Of a DNA stretch of 64,000 bases, positions 10,945 to 23,150 are shown one piece after another (position 1 is the first letter of the stretch; every line of letters starts with the position of its first letter). The stretch is from Odontesthes bonariensis (lineage: Eukaryota; Chordata; Actinopteri; Atheriniformes; Atherinopsidae). The notes beneath the pieces were generated by a model. That model did not search any database. It had not been told where the DNA came from and saw only the letters and a program-made list of their open reading frames with translations. The stretch covers positions 20,885,536 through 20,949,535 of the forward strand of contig NC_134524.1 of NCBI RefSeq assembly GCF_027942865.1, in the 5' to 3' direction. The translations under genes were made by a program, and so were the position numbers.

Positions 10945-13900
10945 TTAAACTCCTCTCTCTTCCTCATCTTCCTCCTCTCCGTCATCATTCTCTTCATCGT
11001 CCTCTTCCTCCTCTTCCTCCTCCTCCCCCGGGCTGTAAAGGTCATTGATCTGATCGTGCATTTCCTCCTCCTCCTCCTCCTCCTCGTCATCTTCCTCCTC
11101 CTCCTCCCCCTCACTCCTCATTTCCTCCTCGCTGCTGTCATCGAGGTCGTCGTCATCGTCGTCGTCGTCGTCTTCCTCCGCAGCCTCTTCCTCGTTGTCC
11201 TCCTGCTCCTCCTCTTCTTCCTCAGGATCCAGATCAAGATGACCTGAAGGGCGAACAAAATTCAAATGTTTTCATGTTCTCGCACTGGAAACAACGTGAG
11301 ATGAAGCTCATGCAGATAATGTGTTTTCGACAGTGACGAAAATGCTAGCGAAGGAATTTAAAGCAAAAACCTACACAGGGAATTGATGGCAGCTACAATG
11401 TGACACGGTAGTTCTTCTTCAAGGAATTTTCTCATCTCCTCCTCCATCATCACTCCAAGGACGTCCGTCTCCATATCGACGTACTCTGGGTAAAACATAT
11501 TTTTCCTCAACTGCCTGCGGCACCTACAAAGAGAAAATCAGTTGTTTTTTTTAATGGGTTTCAAAGCAAAAAAACTTCAAAATCCCTGTTACAGATTCTG
11601 AAATATAAGGAGATGAATAAATGTTGTCACATATATTTATTGTGGGTTTTTTGGCAAGGAGCAAAGAATCAGCGATATGAATCAGAACCCGGTTTCGACG
11701 TTTGAAATGTAAAAAGCTTGGCTCGCAGACCGTAAACGTGTGGCCAGGCCTCATTCTACAGTTTAAAAGGTGACCGACTCAGCTTTTGCACAGCAGTCGA
11801 AAAAAATTATGGCATACGATCTTAGGCTGCTGATTTTCCAGCTGCAGACACACCTAGCTCAGTGACCAACTCAGCGATTTGCTCCCGGTTGGTACCTCTC
11901 CTCAAACCACCTCCATTTAACTCCCATCATTCACTCGTAGCGTGGGCAGTCTGGAGGATGATTGGCTTGCGGAGCTCACGCTCAGTTATACAGTATGCAT
12001 CCAGTTAGATCGCCAATCACGCCCATCCACGCCCGAGACTGAAGTCGTCTTTCGCTCTTTACGGGATCATCTGCCACCGCTACAGTCATTCTTCTCCGTC
12101 CATCTAACTTCACCTTTGTTCACGCGGAAGCTGTCGATGCATCATTAACGGGCAGCATAAAAATCCCGGCCTTAGTTCAGTGTTTCTCAATTCCGGGACC
12201 CACTGCCCTGCATGTTTTCAATGTTTCCCTCCTCCAGCACGCCCAATTCAAATCATCAACTCGTCATAGGGCTCTGCGGTGGCCTGATCAGGAGCCATTC
12301 ATTTGAATCAGGTGTGCTGGAGGAGGGAAACATCGAAAACATGCAGGGCAGTGCGTCCCGAGGACCGGAATTGAGAAACACTGGCTTTGTTAGATACAAA
12401 CCGACTGGTTTGAGATACTCAGATCGAGTTACTTTTGGCAGCAGCAGTTTTTAAGCTTGTTACATTAAAATCTGTGTTTTGTTTGGGTTAAATAAAGTCA
12501 CTTTGTTTAGAATAAGAATAAGAATAAGACATTAAAAGCTAGGTTGAACTGTCCAAAGATCTGTGAACTGTGCCTTTCAAAAGACCCGATCTCAACTTTG
12601 TTGAATATATGAAGACCGTGTTCAAAAACTCAAGATCAAACCGCAAAGTACTTTTCTATTTAAAAAGTAAAAACTGATTTCCTAATGTTAAATAGGCATT
12701 TTTTTTATGAGATGATGATCAAAGCACGTGAATGACAATGGAAGCAGCACTTACTGTTTTCCTGTCGTCTTGTATGCCTGAAAGACAAAAGATAAAACAC
12801 AAAACAGAAGGAATCAACTGAAAAGGTCGGCAGCAAACAATGTCTTTCTTTTCGCGATGTTCTCGTGTGCAACAAAGAGTTTTTCTGTCACTGTTCCACA
12901 ACTGAAAGCATTTCTTCTAGCATTTACTTTACTCTCTGCTGACTGTGCAAATTGGCAGTTTATGTTCGAAGGTTAAAAAAAAAAAGTGCTGAACAATAAT
13001 GCAACACGCGCAGTGTGATATTTGAGCTTAACTGGGTCCGGCAGTGCTGCGGGACGCGTCTCACCTCGATGAAACGGAAGGGGTCGTTTTCCTGCATCAG
13101 GCTTTCGACGCCACAGCGGACCTCCTGGAGACGAGCCTGGTCCTGACAGATCCGGGTGATATTCTTCTGAATCGCCGGCCCGTTGGTGTCACACTGGGTG
13201 TGCGTGCACTCTCGCAGTCTGGTGATGAAGCGGAGCACCTTGGCCTTCATCTCCTCACCCAGTCTGGTCAGGCACTGCTCGGCGTCGTCCACGAACTTCT
13301 GCATGAGGGGTCGGACGCGGAGGAAAAGCCGTGAACACATCATGCCAGCAGGACTGCTCAGCTCTGCTACTTCACCAACTACAGCTACATCCACTGACTT
13401 AATAAGTGACTTCAAGTAAAGGAGGAGGAGACTTGTTTTACACTAAACAAATGTTTTGCAACATATTACAAACTTTTACCACTTTCACAAATTAGCCGTA
13501 GATGTTAGAAGGTAAAAAGTGACCACAAGCGTTTTCTTGGGCTGCTTTGGATACAGTTAATCTTCTAGATTTCCTATATAAATACAGAGTAAACAGACAG
13601 CTTCTGAGAGAGGCTTCAGGTTGCTGTCCATGGTGCTGAAATATTTCAAGAAATCACAACAGGCCATTTTGTACGCAAAGAAAAGCAGGTACTGAAAGGT
13701 ACTGAATAAGTATAAGAACTGAATGGAAAAGAGACATTTCACAGGCTTCAACCACTGTTTTTAAACTACAGTTCATCAAGGCTGAGACGGTAGCTTTCCG
13801 GCTATTTATGAGAGGTCTTTTCATTTAAATCACTCTCACTTATCAACTGTTTAGGAAAGTGTGTCACCAGAGTCGCGTTTAAGAACGAGCAGTCGATTAA

Positions 13901-16900
13901 CAGAACATTAATCAACGTTTTTAATAAATAACCCAGTTTTTTTTTTTCATGCAAAAATAAAAAAATTTAAAAAAAATTTAAAATTCAAAAATTTAAAAAA
14001 GCAAAAAAAAAAAAACTGACCGCAACCACCATTCATTAAAATTGACAATAAGCCTCAACTTGAGCTGCAGTGTCCAATCACTTGCTGGACATGGCTTCCA
14101 TCCAGAAGTAAACACACAGAATGACATCATAACTACATCTGAACAAAATGCGGGATCACAGAGAAACTGCTCCAGGACATTTGGTCCAACATGTCAGGCG
14201 TCTGTCATTCTTTTTTTTTTTACCTTATTCTGTCTCTCCTTCTCCTTCTGCTCCTGGAGTTTTTTCTCTGCCAGGCTGTACTTCCTCTCCACCCTGCACA
14301 GCTGCTTGTCCAGCGTCCCCTGGAGAACACACAGAGGCGACCCGACACTTTCAGATTCGGAATGCAGCGACTGAAAGTGTAGCCAATTACTATTCTCGCT
14401 GCTAGCAGCGAGATGAAAGTGTTACTTTTCGTGGAACAATATCACAGGTCTTGACTGAATTATTCTGTTTGATCTCTCGTTCTAAAACAGATGCCTCCAT
14501 AACAAAACACTGAGATTCTGCAAGTGTCGCAAGTCTGGAAACCAATTAATGTGGGGGGAAAAAAGAACAGAAAACGAGTAAATCAACTTTTTGATCATCA
14601 ATTAATGAGCTTTTTTTCCCTGGCAAAAACAAAAAGCCAAGAAGGATCTTTTCCAGCTTCTTCAGGGTGAAGATTTACTGCTTTTATCCGGGTTTCTTTT
14701 AATCGCTGCATAAAAGAATCTGCACAGCAATCAATTAGACAAATAATAGATGGATAACTCTTTCAGAGACGTCAAATATCTGCAATCCAAGGAAAATAAC
14801 GTCCCTTCACAAAGAAAGATTACCCTGAACTGAAGGGGATTGTTGGTCCCTATCAACAACATGTCTGCCTTAGTTACAGGAGTAAACGCTCTAAATTCAA
14901 CTCAAAAACTGGCTGTTGGCCGGTTCTGTCCAATTCCACTTATGAAACATTCAAAAGGTTGTGGAGCCCACAGCAACGAACTGGAAGCCTCTCACTGTCA
15001 CACTGTTCAGGAGCATAAAAGAACAGGAAGTGGATTTAACTCCCCCTACAGAGGCTCTCCTCATTCATTCACACACAGCCCAACCGCTGTCAATGCTCAT
15101 TCTTCAGGATTCCAGATTCACTTTGTCTGAGACACAAATAGCTGGTAAAGACGAATGGAATAAGAAATTAATCCCCCCCCCCCCCAACGTTAGATCCTCA
15201 GCACATTGATCTCACACTAATATAATGTTCTGAAACACATTCCTATATAAAAACGCAGCAATCTGCTTAAAAACCAGCTCAGTTTGGTTTGTGCGCGGCT
15301 CATTTGAGCTGGTCTGAGATCAGCATTCTCATCCATGCTTTTCTGTGCAGAGGAAAATCAGAAGCAGCGGCTATTAAACGAAAATCTTTGAATGAAAATC
15401 TGCATCAGAAAACTTTGGAGAGAGAGCCGGCTCAGACCGTCTTGTAAGCTGTACCTTGAGATCTTTCATTGTGTTTTTCAGGGTCTTGATCGTGTGTCCC
15501 GCGTGTCCTCCCTCTATGGTGCAGGCGTTGCACACGCACATCTTGTCATCCATGCAGTAGTACCTGGTGGTGCGCAGCAAATGAAAACAAGGCTCAGATG
15601 CAACCAATTTTCGAAAAAGGTTATAAAAATAAAGAGAAAAAACTGTAATTGACCAAAGGAATGCTGATATAGAAACTATAGCCTCTTAATCACTAGAGCT
15701 TGAATAAAGGCAACTGGACTTTACACCTTCTTCAGAATCCGAAAGGAAGTCCAGTTGCCCTTATTCAACCTCTTATGGTTACCACGACCTGGATGACTGA
15801 GAATCTTCATCAACATATAGCCTCTTAACAGATCGATCTGTTACCATGTTGCAACAAACAAAACAGCTGTATTCCTATGCCCTATAAATCTTAATATCAG
15901 TTTTAGCCAAGTCTACAACCACCAGACATTCAGCTACAAGTTTCCTTAAACATTTAACTTTTAGTCCTATAATTTGGGATACACTAACTAGGGCTGAACG
16001 ATACGGACAAAATTTCATATCTCCATATTCATGCCAGATATCGATACGATATGACTATGGGTTCAGTGAAAACTAAGCATTTTTCTGAAAAATAAAAAAA
16101 CATAATACAAAAGAAGGACGTCTGCATTCATCGGGTCTTGAGTTGGAAGTTTGTTGTTATAAAATGGAGCGTTAAACTGATGTAAGGTTCAGTCGTCCGG
16201 CTCGACCACAGGTCCGTGGTTGTGGCAAAATGTTCAATTCCACGGAGCTCGGATTCAACATTCATTTTACATTCGTTGTAGATTTTTGGAAAGGCCACTT
16301 GATTAAAATATGTTCGGGATGGTATTCTGTAACGTTTGTCCAGCGTCCGAACCATTTTCTGAAAGCCCTCTTTTCTGACGCTGTCTTTCGCAATGTGGTA
16401 TGTTACAGCATCCGTAATGTCTTTGTGCCTGGTGGACATCGACTAATATGGCGTAACGCTACTGAACGCATCAGCAATCAAACTTTGCTTGGGCTTCACT
16501 TCTCCGCCGTTTCTCTTATTGCGCTACACTGGAGAATTACTTTTTTTTTACTAAATCCGTCGAATGCGCAGATTCTGCACCGGCCTCATCTTCCGCACTC
16601 ATGTTTCTCTTTTTAATTTCCCCGCTGTGAATGTAGTTTGTGTGTCTCTGTCTCCCTCGCTCCCTCCCTCCCTCCCGCCCTCGGATGTTTGTCATTGGCT
16701 GGCTTCAGCTGTACATAAGGGCAAGCGTAAAAATTATGTTTGCGACTGCCTGAGCTGCACATGCGGGGAAAATCTATATCGTTGAATTTGCAATATTAAT
16801 ATCTTGAATGTTCATATCTAGATATTGATACGATAACGATATATCGTTCAGCCCTAGCACTAACGTGATCATCTGACACGTTGATCCAGTTTTTACCGAG

Positions 16901-17676
16901 GCAGGAAAACTTGGACATTGGGTACCACACACTAAAATGAAAACTCACACAGAACGTGACAGGTTAATTTCTGAGCTGAGCTACAGGAAAATTTACTAAA
17001 ACTGTCACTGACAGTGTAAAGAAAAACAAACAAAAAACACCTCCTACCTGTATATCTCATCATGATCGGGGCACTTCCGCTTCCAGAGGTCATTCATGGG
17101 CTCTGTGAGGGGATGCTCGCGGAAGGCCGGCAGCTCCAGATGCGGCTTCACGTGCTCCTGGCACATTGACACCTCACACTTCAGGCACGTCTTGATTGCG
17201 CACATCGATGCGGCGGCTTCCTGCTTGTTGCCGCCATCCTGAGAAGCAGAATCAGCGGAGGCTCCGCCTCCAGAGGCGCTGCAGCCTGATGCCTCGGCGC
17301 CCGCCGGAAGGCAGTAGTCGCACGGAACGGCAAAGACACTCCTGACCTGTTGCACCGCCAGAGAAGAAGAGAGCAATTCCCTGGATTTCAACGCTGTGGC
17401 AGCTGCAGTGGTGGCTCGGCGCCTGTGACGGTAGTCGTCAGCTATGTTGGCTAGTTTGAAGTTTTTCTGGAAGCTGGTGCCACACCTGTGGCTCTCGCGG
17501 CACTCTGGGCAACGGAAGCGGCCTCGCTCCGCTTGCCGCTTTAAGCGATCGAGGCAGGTCTTGCAGAAGTTGTGCCCGCAAGGAAGCAAGTGGGGGTCAC
17601 GGTACAAATCCAGGCACACTGGGCAGGTGAGTTCTTCTTGGAGGACACTGGACTGCTCTAACCGGGCCGAGGCCAT
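10945..17676 (-). CDS. TRIM-family E3 ligase: RING, two B-boxes, coiled coil, acidic tail
   Basis: Probable cytoplasmic ubiquitin ligase. Coding exons in transcript order: 17048-17676, 15455-15563, 14224-14319, 13065-13298, 12755-12777, 11375-11523, 10945-11243. All phases match; total 1539 nt, 512 aa. RING at residues about 18-62 (CPVC...PCGHNFCKTC...CPEC), B-box 1 about 120-190, B-box 2 about 198-240 split across exons 1-2 (CPDHDEIY, then CNAC and GGHAGH), coiled coil about 245-360. There is no PRY-SPRY domain; the last exon encodes a tail of about 99 residues that is mostly Glu/Asp, from GA-rich repeats. The start MASARLEQ was chosen because RING follows at once; the frame is open further upstream in the 5' UTR exon. 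A hAT element sits in intron 1 and a hAT MITE in intron 5. The exact TRIM orthologue was not recognised. Confidence 0.88.
10970..11225. repeat. Trinucleotide-rich coding repeat (Glu/Asp tract)
   Basis: CTC/CTT/CGT triplets on the + strand, equal to GAG/GAA/GAC codons in the last TRIM exon. It probably varies in length by slippage. The opposite-strand ORF rich in Leu and Val is an artefact. Confidence 0.85.
12178..12383. mobile_element. Palindromic hAT-like MITE in TRIM intron
   Basis: Ends CAGTGTTTCTCAATTCCGG and its reverse complement, 206 bp, largely self-complementary. The flanking 8-mers CCTTAGTT and GCTTTGTT match at 6 of 8 positions, consistent with an old 8-bp hAT duplication. Confidence 0.7.
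15710..15757. repeat. Short inverted repeat
   Basis: GCAACTGGACTT is followed about 25 nt later by its reverse complement AAGTCCAGTTGC. It lies in TRIM intron 1 just before the hAT element; probably a fragment of an interspersed repeat. Confidence 0.5.
15989..16856 (-). mobile_element. hAT transposon with transposase fragment, TRIM intron 1
   Basis: Ends TAGGGCTGAACGATA and its reverse complement, flanked by 8-mers ACACTAAC and GCACTAAC (7 of 8 match). The minus-strand frame 16128-16439 encodes about 100 aa of hAT transposase, including DITDAVTYHIAKD, YFNQVAFPKIY and ATTDLWSSRT. Catalytic and dimerisation regions are missing, so it is non-autonomous. Confidence 0.88.
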
Positions 17677-19060
17677 GTCTCCGTTCAGCCTGTGAGCCCA
17701 CAGAGGTGAGCCAGAGACGTCCGGCTGTGGTGCGAGATTTATAAAGCGATGAGAAAGATAGGTTGGGAAGATGTGGAGAAGTGTCAGAGAAATAAGGAAA
17801 AGTGAGAGGGGGGGGGGGGGTGTAGAGCTTCGTCTTTTTGTAGATGATGCTGAAACAAATGACAAAATGTTTATTTAAAGTGAGAAAATTAAGAAAAAAG
17901 ACAAAATATTCAACAGAGCAAACGACAGTTATCGGAGCGATTGCTTCATCACAGAACAGAAAAATCTGGATTTCCTGCCCTCTTCCGAGTTTTTATTTTT
18001 TATTTAAACACACACAATTATAGCTCTCTGAATCCATAAACCATCTCAGTCTTTCCAAGCAAAAATACCCCCAAAGAATATTAGTCCAAGTGATGAAAAT
18101 GAGAGAATTAGCCTGTTTTTAAGTCATGATGAACTTATTCCATTTGGCTTGTGGACCAACACCTTGATAAAAAGGTGAAATAAGTCAATTTGCCCTTGAA
18201 GACTGTCTGTGTTTGCTCACGTTTGATTAAAATAGAAATATGAGTTGAGTGGTATTAATAATAACTGAATATCTTCCCCATCTGTAAGAGAATATTTCAG
18301 ACTTATTTCTACGATCACACAAACTTGTGAGGCTCAGCTCTCCGATTAAAGCCTCAAGAAAAGATCACATGAAAAGGCAAAACAGAAGAGTAACAATTAA
18401 AGAAAATGACAAGATTGCAACTTTGGCCTTTTACTGACAGCTTATCGACATAAATCCCATTTTCTGCCTGTTGTTTGGTTGAACCCGTTGAAACTCTGTT
18501 TAAAGGCTCTGACCTCGAGATAAGCTGGGAAAACAAGCTCCGTGTTGTTTACCACAGACCAAAAAGTGGTGACCCCCGGCAGTCAGCGGTGCTTTTTAGT
18601 CCTCCACCTGCCACGGGCCTCTTAGAGATGCCCTGCCGAGCGGGCAGTTAAAACCAAAGCCGTTTGTTTTCCGAATAACCACCCTGTCTTTCCAGGAAGT
18701 CAACCAACAACTAGCTAACTCGCCTGTAGGTGCTACACTAATCTCCCCCCGAACTGAGTTTGCTGGGGCAGAGATAAGCTAAAGCAAAAAATACGACAAG
18801 AAAAGCAAACACTTCCGGCTTCTTACCTTGACAGTGTTGGGTAGTTTAGATATTGACTTCGTAAAAAGCGCAAATGAAGGCGCTCTGTACCGATGAGGCT
18901 AACGTTTCAAATCTCGGTGCACCTGTCATACCGGGGCTAACATGTTAACGTTACCACCCTTAGCTCTCTCTCTCTCTCTTTTTTTTTTTGTCACCATAAA
19001 CTCCGAAAACAATCCGGTCTGGTCCAAGTAAAAACGGTAGTCATGGTACGTTCAGTTTTG
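17677..19060 (-). other. TRIM 5' UTR exons, intron and promoter region
   Basis: A 5' UTR segment (17677-17849) is preceded by an acceptor on the gene strand. A donor at 18826/18827 (AAG|GTAAGAAG) marks a non-coding first exon reaching towards about 19050. The 18-19 kb stretch shows no other gene. Confidence 0.5.
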
Positions 19061-20543
19061 CCATCTGGAGTTTTCGACATTTGACACAAAAGGACGAGTC
19101 GACACACACCTGTGGGACAGACAGACGGACAGCCGCTGAACTGAAACCGAACGAAGCTGAGCAGGATGATGCGGGGAATATGCTGCCTTCAGTGCTCATC
19201 GGAAAGTTCGCCTCCACCCGATACGCTGTAAACACACAGAGACGCTGTGTTGATTGTTTTAAATTGTATTCGCTTCCTGGCTGCAGGTGGAGACAAAGAA
19301 CATTATGTCTCGTTTTTGCTGTCTTATTGTTTCGACATGTTTTGTTGACGAACATACTTGCGTTGTGTTCTTGTTTGATTATTTTCACTGACAAACAGTA
19401 GCTTTTTGGCTATGACAATGCAACAATGGATGATTGGTGATATTCACAAGTGAATATAATGTCTTTTCATCTGTAAATTACATCATTAATTTCTATAGTG
19501 TTTTTTAATTTTATGTGCAGCCACTAAGCTGATATTATCTGATAGCCTTTAACTATTTTAGTAGGTTTATTTGTAAGTTTGTGTTTGTCATCATGGTGGT
19601 TACTACTTCAAATTATTGTTTATTGACATTAAATACAATGGTGAGTAGTAATCAGAATTTCTAGCAAGATATATTTTTTCTTGCTTTAGGGCTGTTCTAT
19701 ATACATTTGTGTGCTTGTGTGTGCTAAAACAAATAACCACTTAACTTAAAATCACTTAAAAGTGCCCAAGCTATAAAATACCAGTTTGCACTATGCCAGT
19801 AACAGTGCGTCTTAATAAAAATAAAATCCCAAAGATTGCGTACAGGTCTGAGTTCACTGCACAATTTTAAATCTAAAAATTCCAATTAGACATGAAAGCA
19901 GCCAACTTCAACACAGTATGACTTACACTAAAATTAAGATTTTCAAAGATCAACACACACAAAAAAAACGAATAGCAAACAATCCATTACAAATGTAGTT
20001 TAATTGTCAGCCAAACTGCATACAACCAGCAACCCATGAAATTTATATCTCACATTCACCGCGATACAACAATATCAACTCGTTTTACAGGATGTCACAT
20101 TCATATAAGAGAATACGCTGTAGTTGTCAACTAAATTATCAGATCATGTTAATCTTCCCTTAATAATTGTCTACATATGGCTACTGGATTACAAAAGCAA
20201 TAGCATAAACACCTCTGAATAAAAACACCTGGTTACAGTAATGTTATTTTCCTTCATAGGGAAATGAAAATAACAAAAGGTCTAAACAAGAACTTTTTTT
20301 CATATAACCCTTCACTTTTAATTTTCCATCTTAAAAACATACATTCAACATTTTATCCGGTCAGACTTTAAAATCAGAACCACTCAGCAGTTTTGGGGGT
20401 TTTGAGTAAACTGCTCATTTTCTTTTTTCTTACATGACAACATGTTACTTTCTGTCCAGAACGTAACATGTAACACCAGCGCTGTTGAATTGCTGTTTTG
20501 TGTCGAGTAAACTTTATAACTTTAGCATCTTTATGATGGTCAA
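19061..20543. other. Intergenic sequence and SAMD9-like 3' UTR
   Basis: AT-rich, no recognisable exon. A short + strand ORF at 19081-19401 lacks any family signature. The part next to 20544 is probably the 3' UTR of the SAMD9-like gene. Confidence 0.45.
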
Positions 20544-22622
20544 TCATTGACGGTCCCCATTGGTGTCAGGGGCTCCCACTTTGAAGACGACAGGGCCCCG
20601 AATGTTGAAGCCGAGATAAAAACGCACGGCGCTCTGCTCTGAACCTCCCGGTTTATCCTCTGTTCTAACTCTTATTTTCTTCCCTCCTGCACAAAGGAAC
20701 ACCTCCTGCTCTTCTTGCTCCTGTGGGGTCACAGCAGAGTCACATGGCTCTACTTGCACGGGCAGAAGGATATCTTGGATTTCTGGCACATGCCACACCT
20801 CCCCACTGAGCCACAAATCGTCGATCTTTTTTCCTTTTTGATTCTGTTCATTAAGGAGCTCAGCGTCCACAGTCGCCTCTACAATTGCGTCCAACCTGGA
20901 TTTGTGAATCCATTTGCTAAGTCCAGAGCCCTTTCCCAGAAAAAACAATGGCAGCAGATAACGCCCTTGAAGATATTTGGCATACTTCTCAAATGCTTTC
21001 TCCATCAAAGTGACATAATCCTGGAGGTCAGGGGCAAACAGGAGGTTAGGAGATAGTTGTGCAGACTCTCCTCCTGTGTGTTGTTCCTCATCAATGTCCT
21101 CATCATCGCATGTTTTCTCTTGAAGTCCATTGTCCTCTGTGGCCTCTTGTTTTAACTCTTCATCGCCCTTTTGTTGCACCACCTGAAGATTTCCCTCTGG
21201 CCAAAACAGCAGCAGAGTTAAGAGGTAAAACTCTGGGCTTCTAAATCTCACCTCAGTGTCCACGAATCTGTGAATGATTTCTTGGAGTTCCTTCACATCC
21301 GTGGGCTCAGGAGAATTTGGCATCTTGTTGCTCAAGATGATGTTTGAAAGGATGTACCTCTCTGCCACTTTGACGTCATCAACATTTTGATCAAAGATCC
21401 TTTTCAAATCATCTCGGATTCTCTCTAACTCAGGTTTGTTTTTCTCAGTCTCCACAAATCTAGCACGCCTCCCCTTTGAGGTGAAAAGGCCGTGATTCAG
21501 ACAATCCAGGAGACCTGGAAAGCTGGTGGAGTCTGCTGCTCTTTTTTCTGTGTAGCATTCGTAACAACCTGCAACATCGCCCCAGAAGTAATTTGGCTCC
21601 ACAGTTTTCTTGTCAGGCTGAGAGTAGCTTAGATACCATTCAAAGAACTCAAATTTGTCTTCAATTTCCATCTTTAAGTTTGGAAAATGATCTGTAGTAC
21701 TAGTGCCTATCTTTCTGAGTTTCTCATAGACCATCTTTGCCACTTGACATGTGCCAAAAAGGCCCCTGTTGTTGAAGGAATTTGAAATGTTTACAATACC
21801 AGCAAGATCTCTCATCTCTGGTCCTTCTTCTTTCTCAGCTTTCTTCTCTACTTCTTTGAAGGCCCAAAAAGCCAGGTCAGCCATTGTTAAAACATCATTC
21901 AGGTTGAAGGCCTTTTTTCTAAATTTGTTCTTGTACACATGTCCAAGAGTGTCAGCAACATAGGAGTTGTTTGGAGCTCTTTCAATGGCAATCTTTGCCC
22001 ATTTTGCTGCTTTTTCATAGTCAGAGGGAGATATTTCTATATAATATAGACGAGCAATGGTTTGGGGGAAAATGGGTCTCTGTTTAAATTTATGTGATGC
22101 AGTTTCCAAGACACTGACAGCTTTCTGAAACGTTTCTCGCTCAGTTATCTCTGTGATCAACCGTGAGAAGTTGTCTCTCCTTGTCTCACCCTCCTCTCTC
22201 TTTGTCAGCAAATCTTTGAGGAATTCGATGAGCTCTGGTCGGGCTTCATCTCCACAAAGGGAGGACAGGTATGTGTCCACTATGGCACTTCTGGAGATTC
22301 CCGAGTCAGCTAGTACCTCTACGTATTTTTTTGCCTTCTCGAGGTTACTCAAACATATGTGTTCAGTGTCTGCGCTGATCAGGTTGGTAAAAGGCTCCAT
22401 TCTTTCTGTGAAGGGGGGGCCTCCGTGGATGGGATCAGGTGGTCCGAGGATCTTTTGACACTCATCCATGAGCAGGTAGGAGTCAGGAAGGTATGCTTTC
22501 AGTAGTGCCAATATGGAGAACAACTGCGTGTTGGTGGACCTTGGGTACTTTTGAACATATTCTAAAATTTGCTGTTCATTATCAACCAGGTGCGGGTCCG
22601 TGTTGTTGTCACGGGTGGCCAT
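20544..22622 (-). CDS. SAMD9/SAMD9L-like protein, C-terminal half only, single exon
   Basis: 692 aa from the ATG at 22622 to the stop at 20544, uninterrupted. It resembles the C-terminal part of SAMD9/SAMD9L, interferon-linked cytoplasmic proteins. Visible landmarks: an N-terminal helical block with GPPDPIHGGPPF, a TPR-like stretch about residues 175-240 (YEKAAKWAKIAIERAPNNSY then ADTLGHVYK), a FYLLTLLLFWPEGN block near residue 475, and the terminal fold with VRFYLGFNIRGPVVF. The SAM, AlbA-like, SIR2-like and P-loop NTPase parts of full-length proteins (about 1,600 aa) are absent. The frame runs 16 codons further to a non-ATG codon, but a good acceptor on the gene strand (CATCTTAG|AAGG) lies just before the ATG, so ATG 22622 is preferred. 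A short lineage paralogue or a truncated copy are both possible. Confidence 0.85.
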   Translation of the reverse strand: MATRDNNTDPHLVDNEQQILEYVQKYPRSTNTQLFSILALLKAYLPDSYLLMDECQKILGPPDPIHGGPPFTERMEPFTNLISADTEHICLSNLEKAKKYVEVLADSGISRSAIVDTYLSSLCGDEARPELIEFLKDLLTKREEGETRRDNFSRLITEITERETFQKAVSVLETASHKFKQRPIFPQTIARLYYIEISPSDYEKAAKWAKIAIERAPNNSYVADTLGHVYKNKFRKKAFNLNDVLTMADLAFWAFKEVEKKAEKEEGPEMRDLAGIVNISNSFNNRGLFGTCQVAKMVYEKLRKIGTSTTDHFPNLKMEIEDKFEFFEWYLSYSQPDKKTVEPNYFWGDVAGCYECYTEKRAADSTSFPGLLDCLNHGLFTSKGRRARFVETEKNKPELERIRDDLKRIFDQNVDDVKVAERYILSNIILSNKMPNSPEPTDVKELQEIIHRFVDTEVRFRSPEFYLLTLLLFWPEGNLQVVQQKGDEELKQEATEDNGLQEKTCDDEDIDEEQHTGGESAQLSPNLLFAPDLQDYVTLMEKAFEKYAKYLQGRYLLPLFFLGKGSGLSKWIHKSRLDAIVEATVDAELLNEQNQKGKKIDDLWLSGEVWHVPEIQDILLPVQVEPCDSAVTPQEQEEQEVFLCAGGKKIRVRTEDKPGGSEQSAVRFYLGFNIRGPVVFKVGAPDTNGDRQ

Positions 22623-23046
22623 TTTTTCCAAGTTACCTTCTAAGATGTTGGTTTGAAAAAAATCGGTCAAATTGAGCCCAACTTCTTCTCAAATCAGTTT
22701 GGTTCTTTGCAGCTTCCTGAAGACAAGACACACGAGAAACCTGACTATCAAGAAAGCATTGCCACATAAAGAGAATTAATCTGTACGGCTACAAATAAAA
22801 ACACTGTATCTGTAAATATGAAACATAGTTTCATATCAATAACTTTTGAAAAGGTTTTTAACAGTCCAATCTGCTCGGTCCGAAAAAAGAAAAAGTTTGA
22901 AAATGTGAGTTACTAAGATTCAAAAGCAATAGCCTTTCTAACAGTATTGACAAGCTGTAACAGTAAACATTTGAAGCATTACATTTCTATTGGAAACTAT
23001 CATACACACACTCACTAATGAGAACATGGAATCAAATCGTGTTACC

Positions 23047-23110
23047 TGTTTCAGGTCCAGCAGGTGTGTGGATGACTGAAGAGCCGGAGGATGTTTATTT
23101 ATTTACACCT
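23047..23110 (-). other. Candidate 5' UTR exon of the SAMD9-like gene
   Basis: On the gene strand CCTGAAACAG|GTAACACG gives a good donor, pairing with the acceptor just upstream of ATG 22622 (intron about 400 nt). Upstream is AT-rich sequence. No clear interferon-response motif was found by eye. Confidence 0.4.
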
Positions 23111-23150
23111 TAAACCACACCCCCACCCATACCATGAATTCTTTTATCTG

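Noticed and set aside
11056-11247. Plus-strand hydrophobic ORF
   Set aside because: It is the antisense of the Glu/Asp repeat in the TRIM exon.
19081-19401. 106-codon plus-strand ORF near the TRIM promoter
   Set aside because: No domain, no splice partner; overlaps the presumed TRIM 5' region.
22623-22670. Upstream 16-codon extension of the SAMD9-like frame
   Set aside because: It begins at a non-ATG codon and spans a likely splice acceptor tract; the ATG at 22622 is better.
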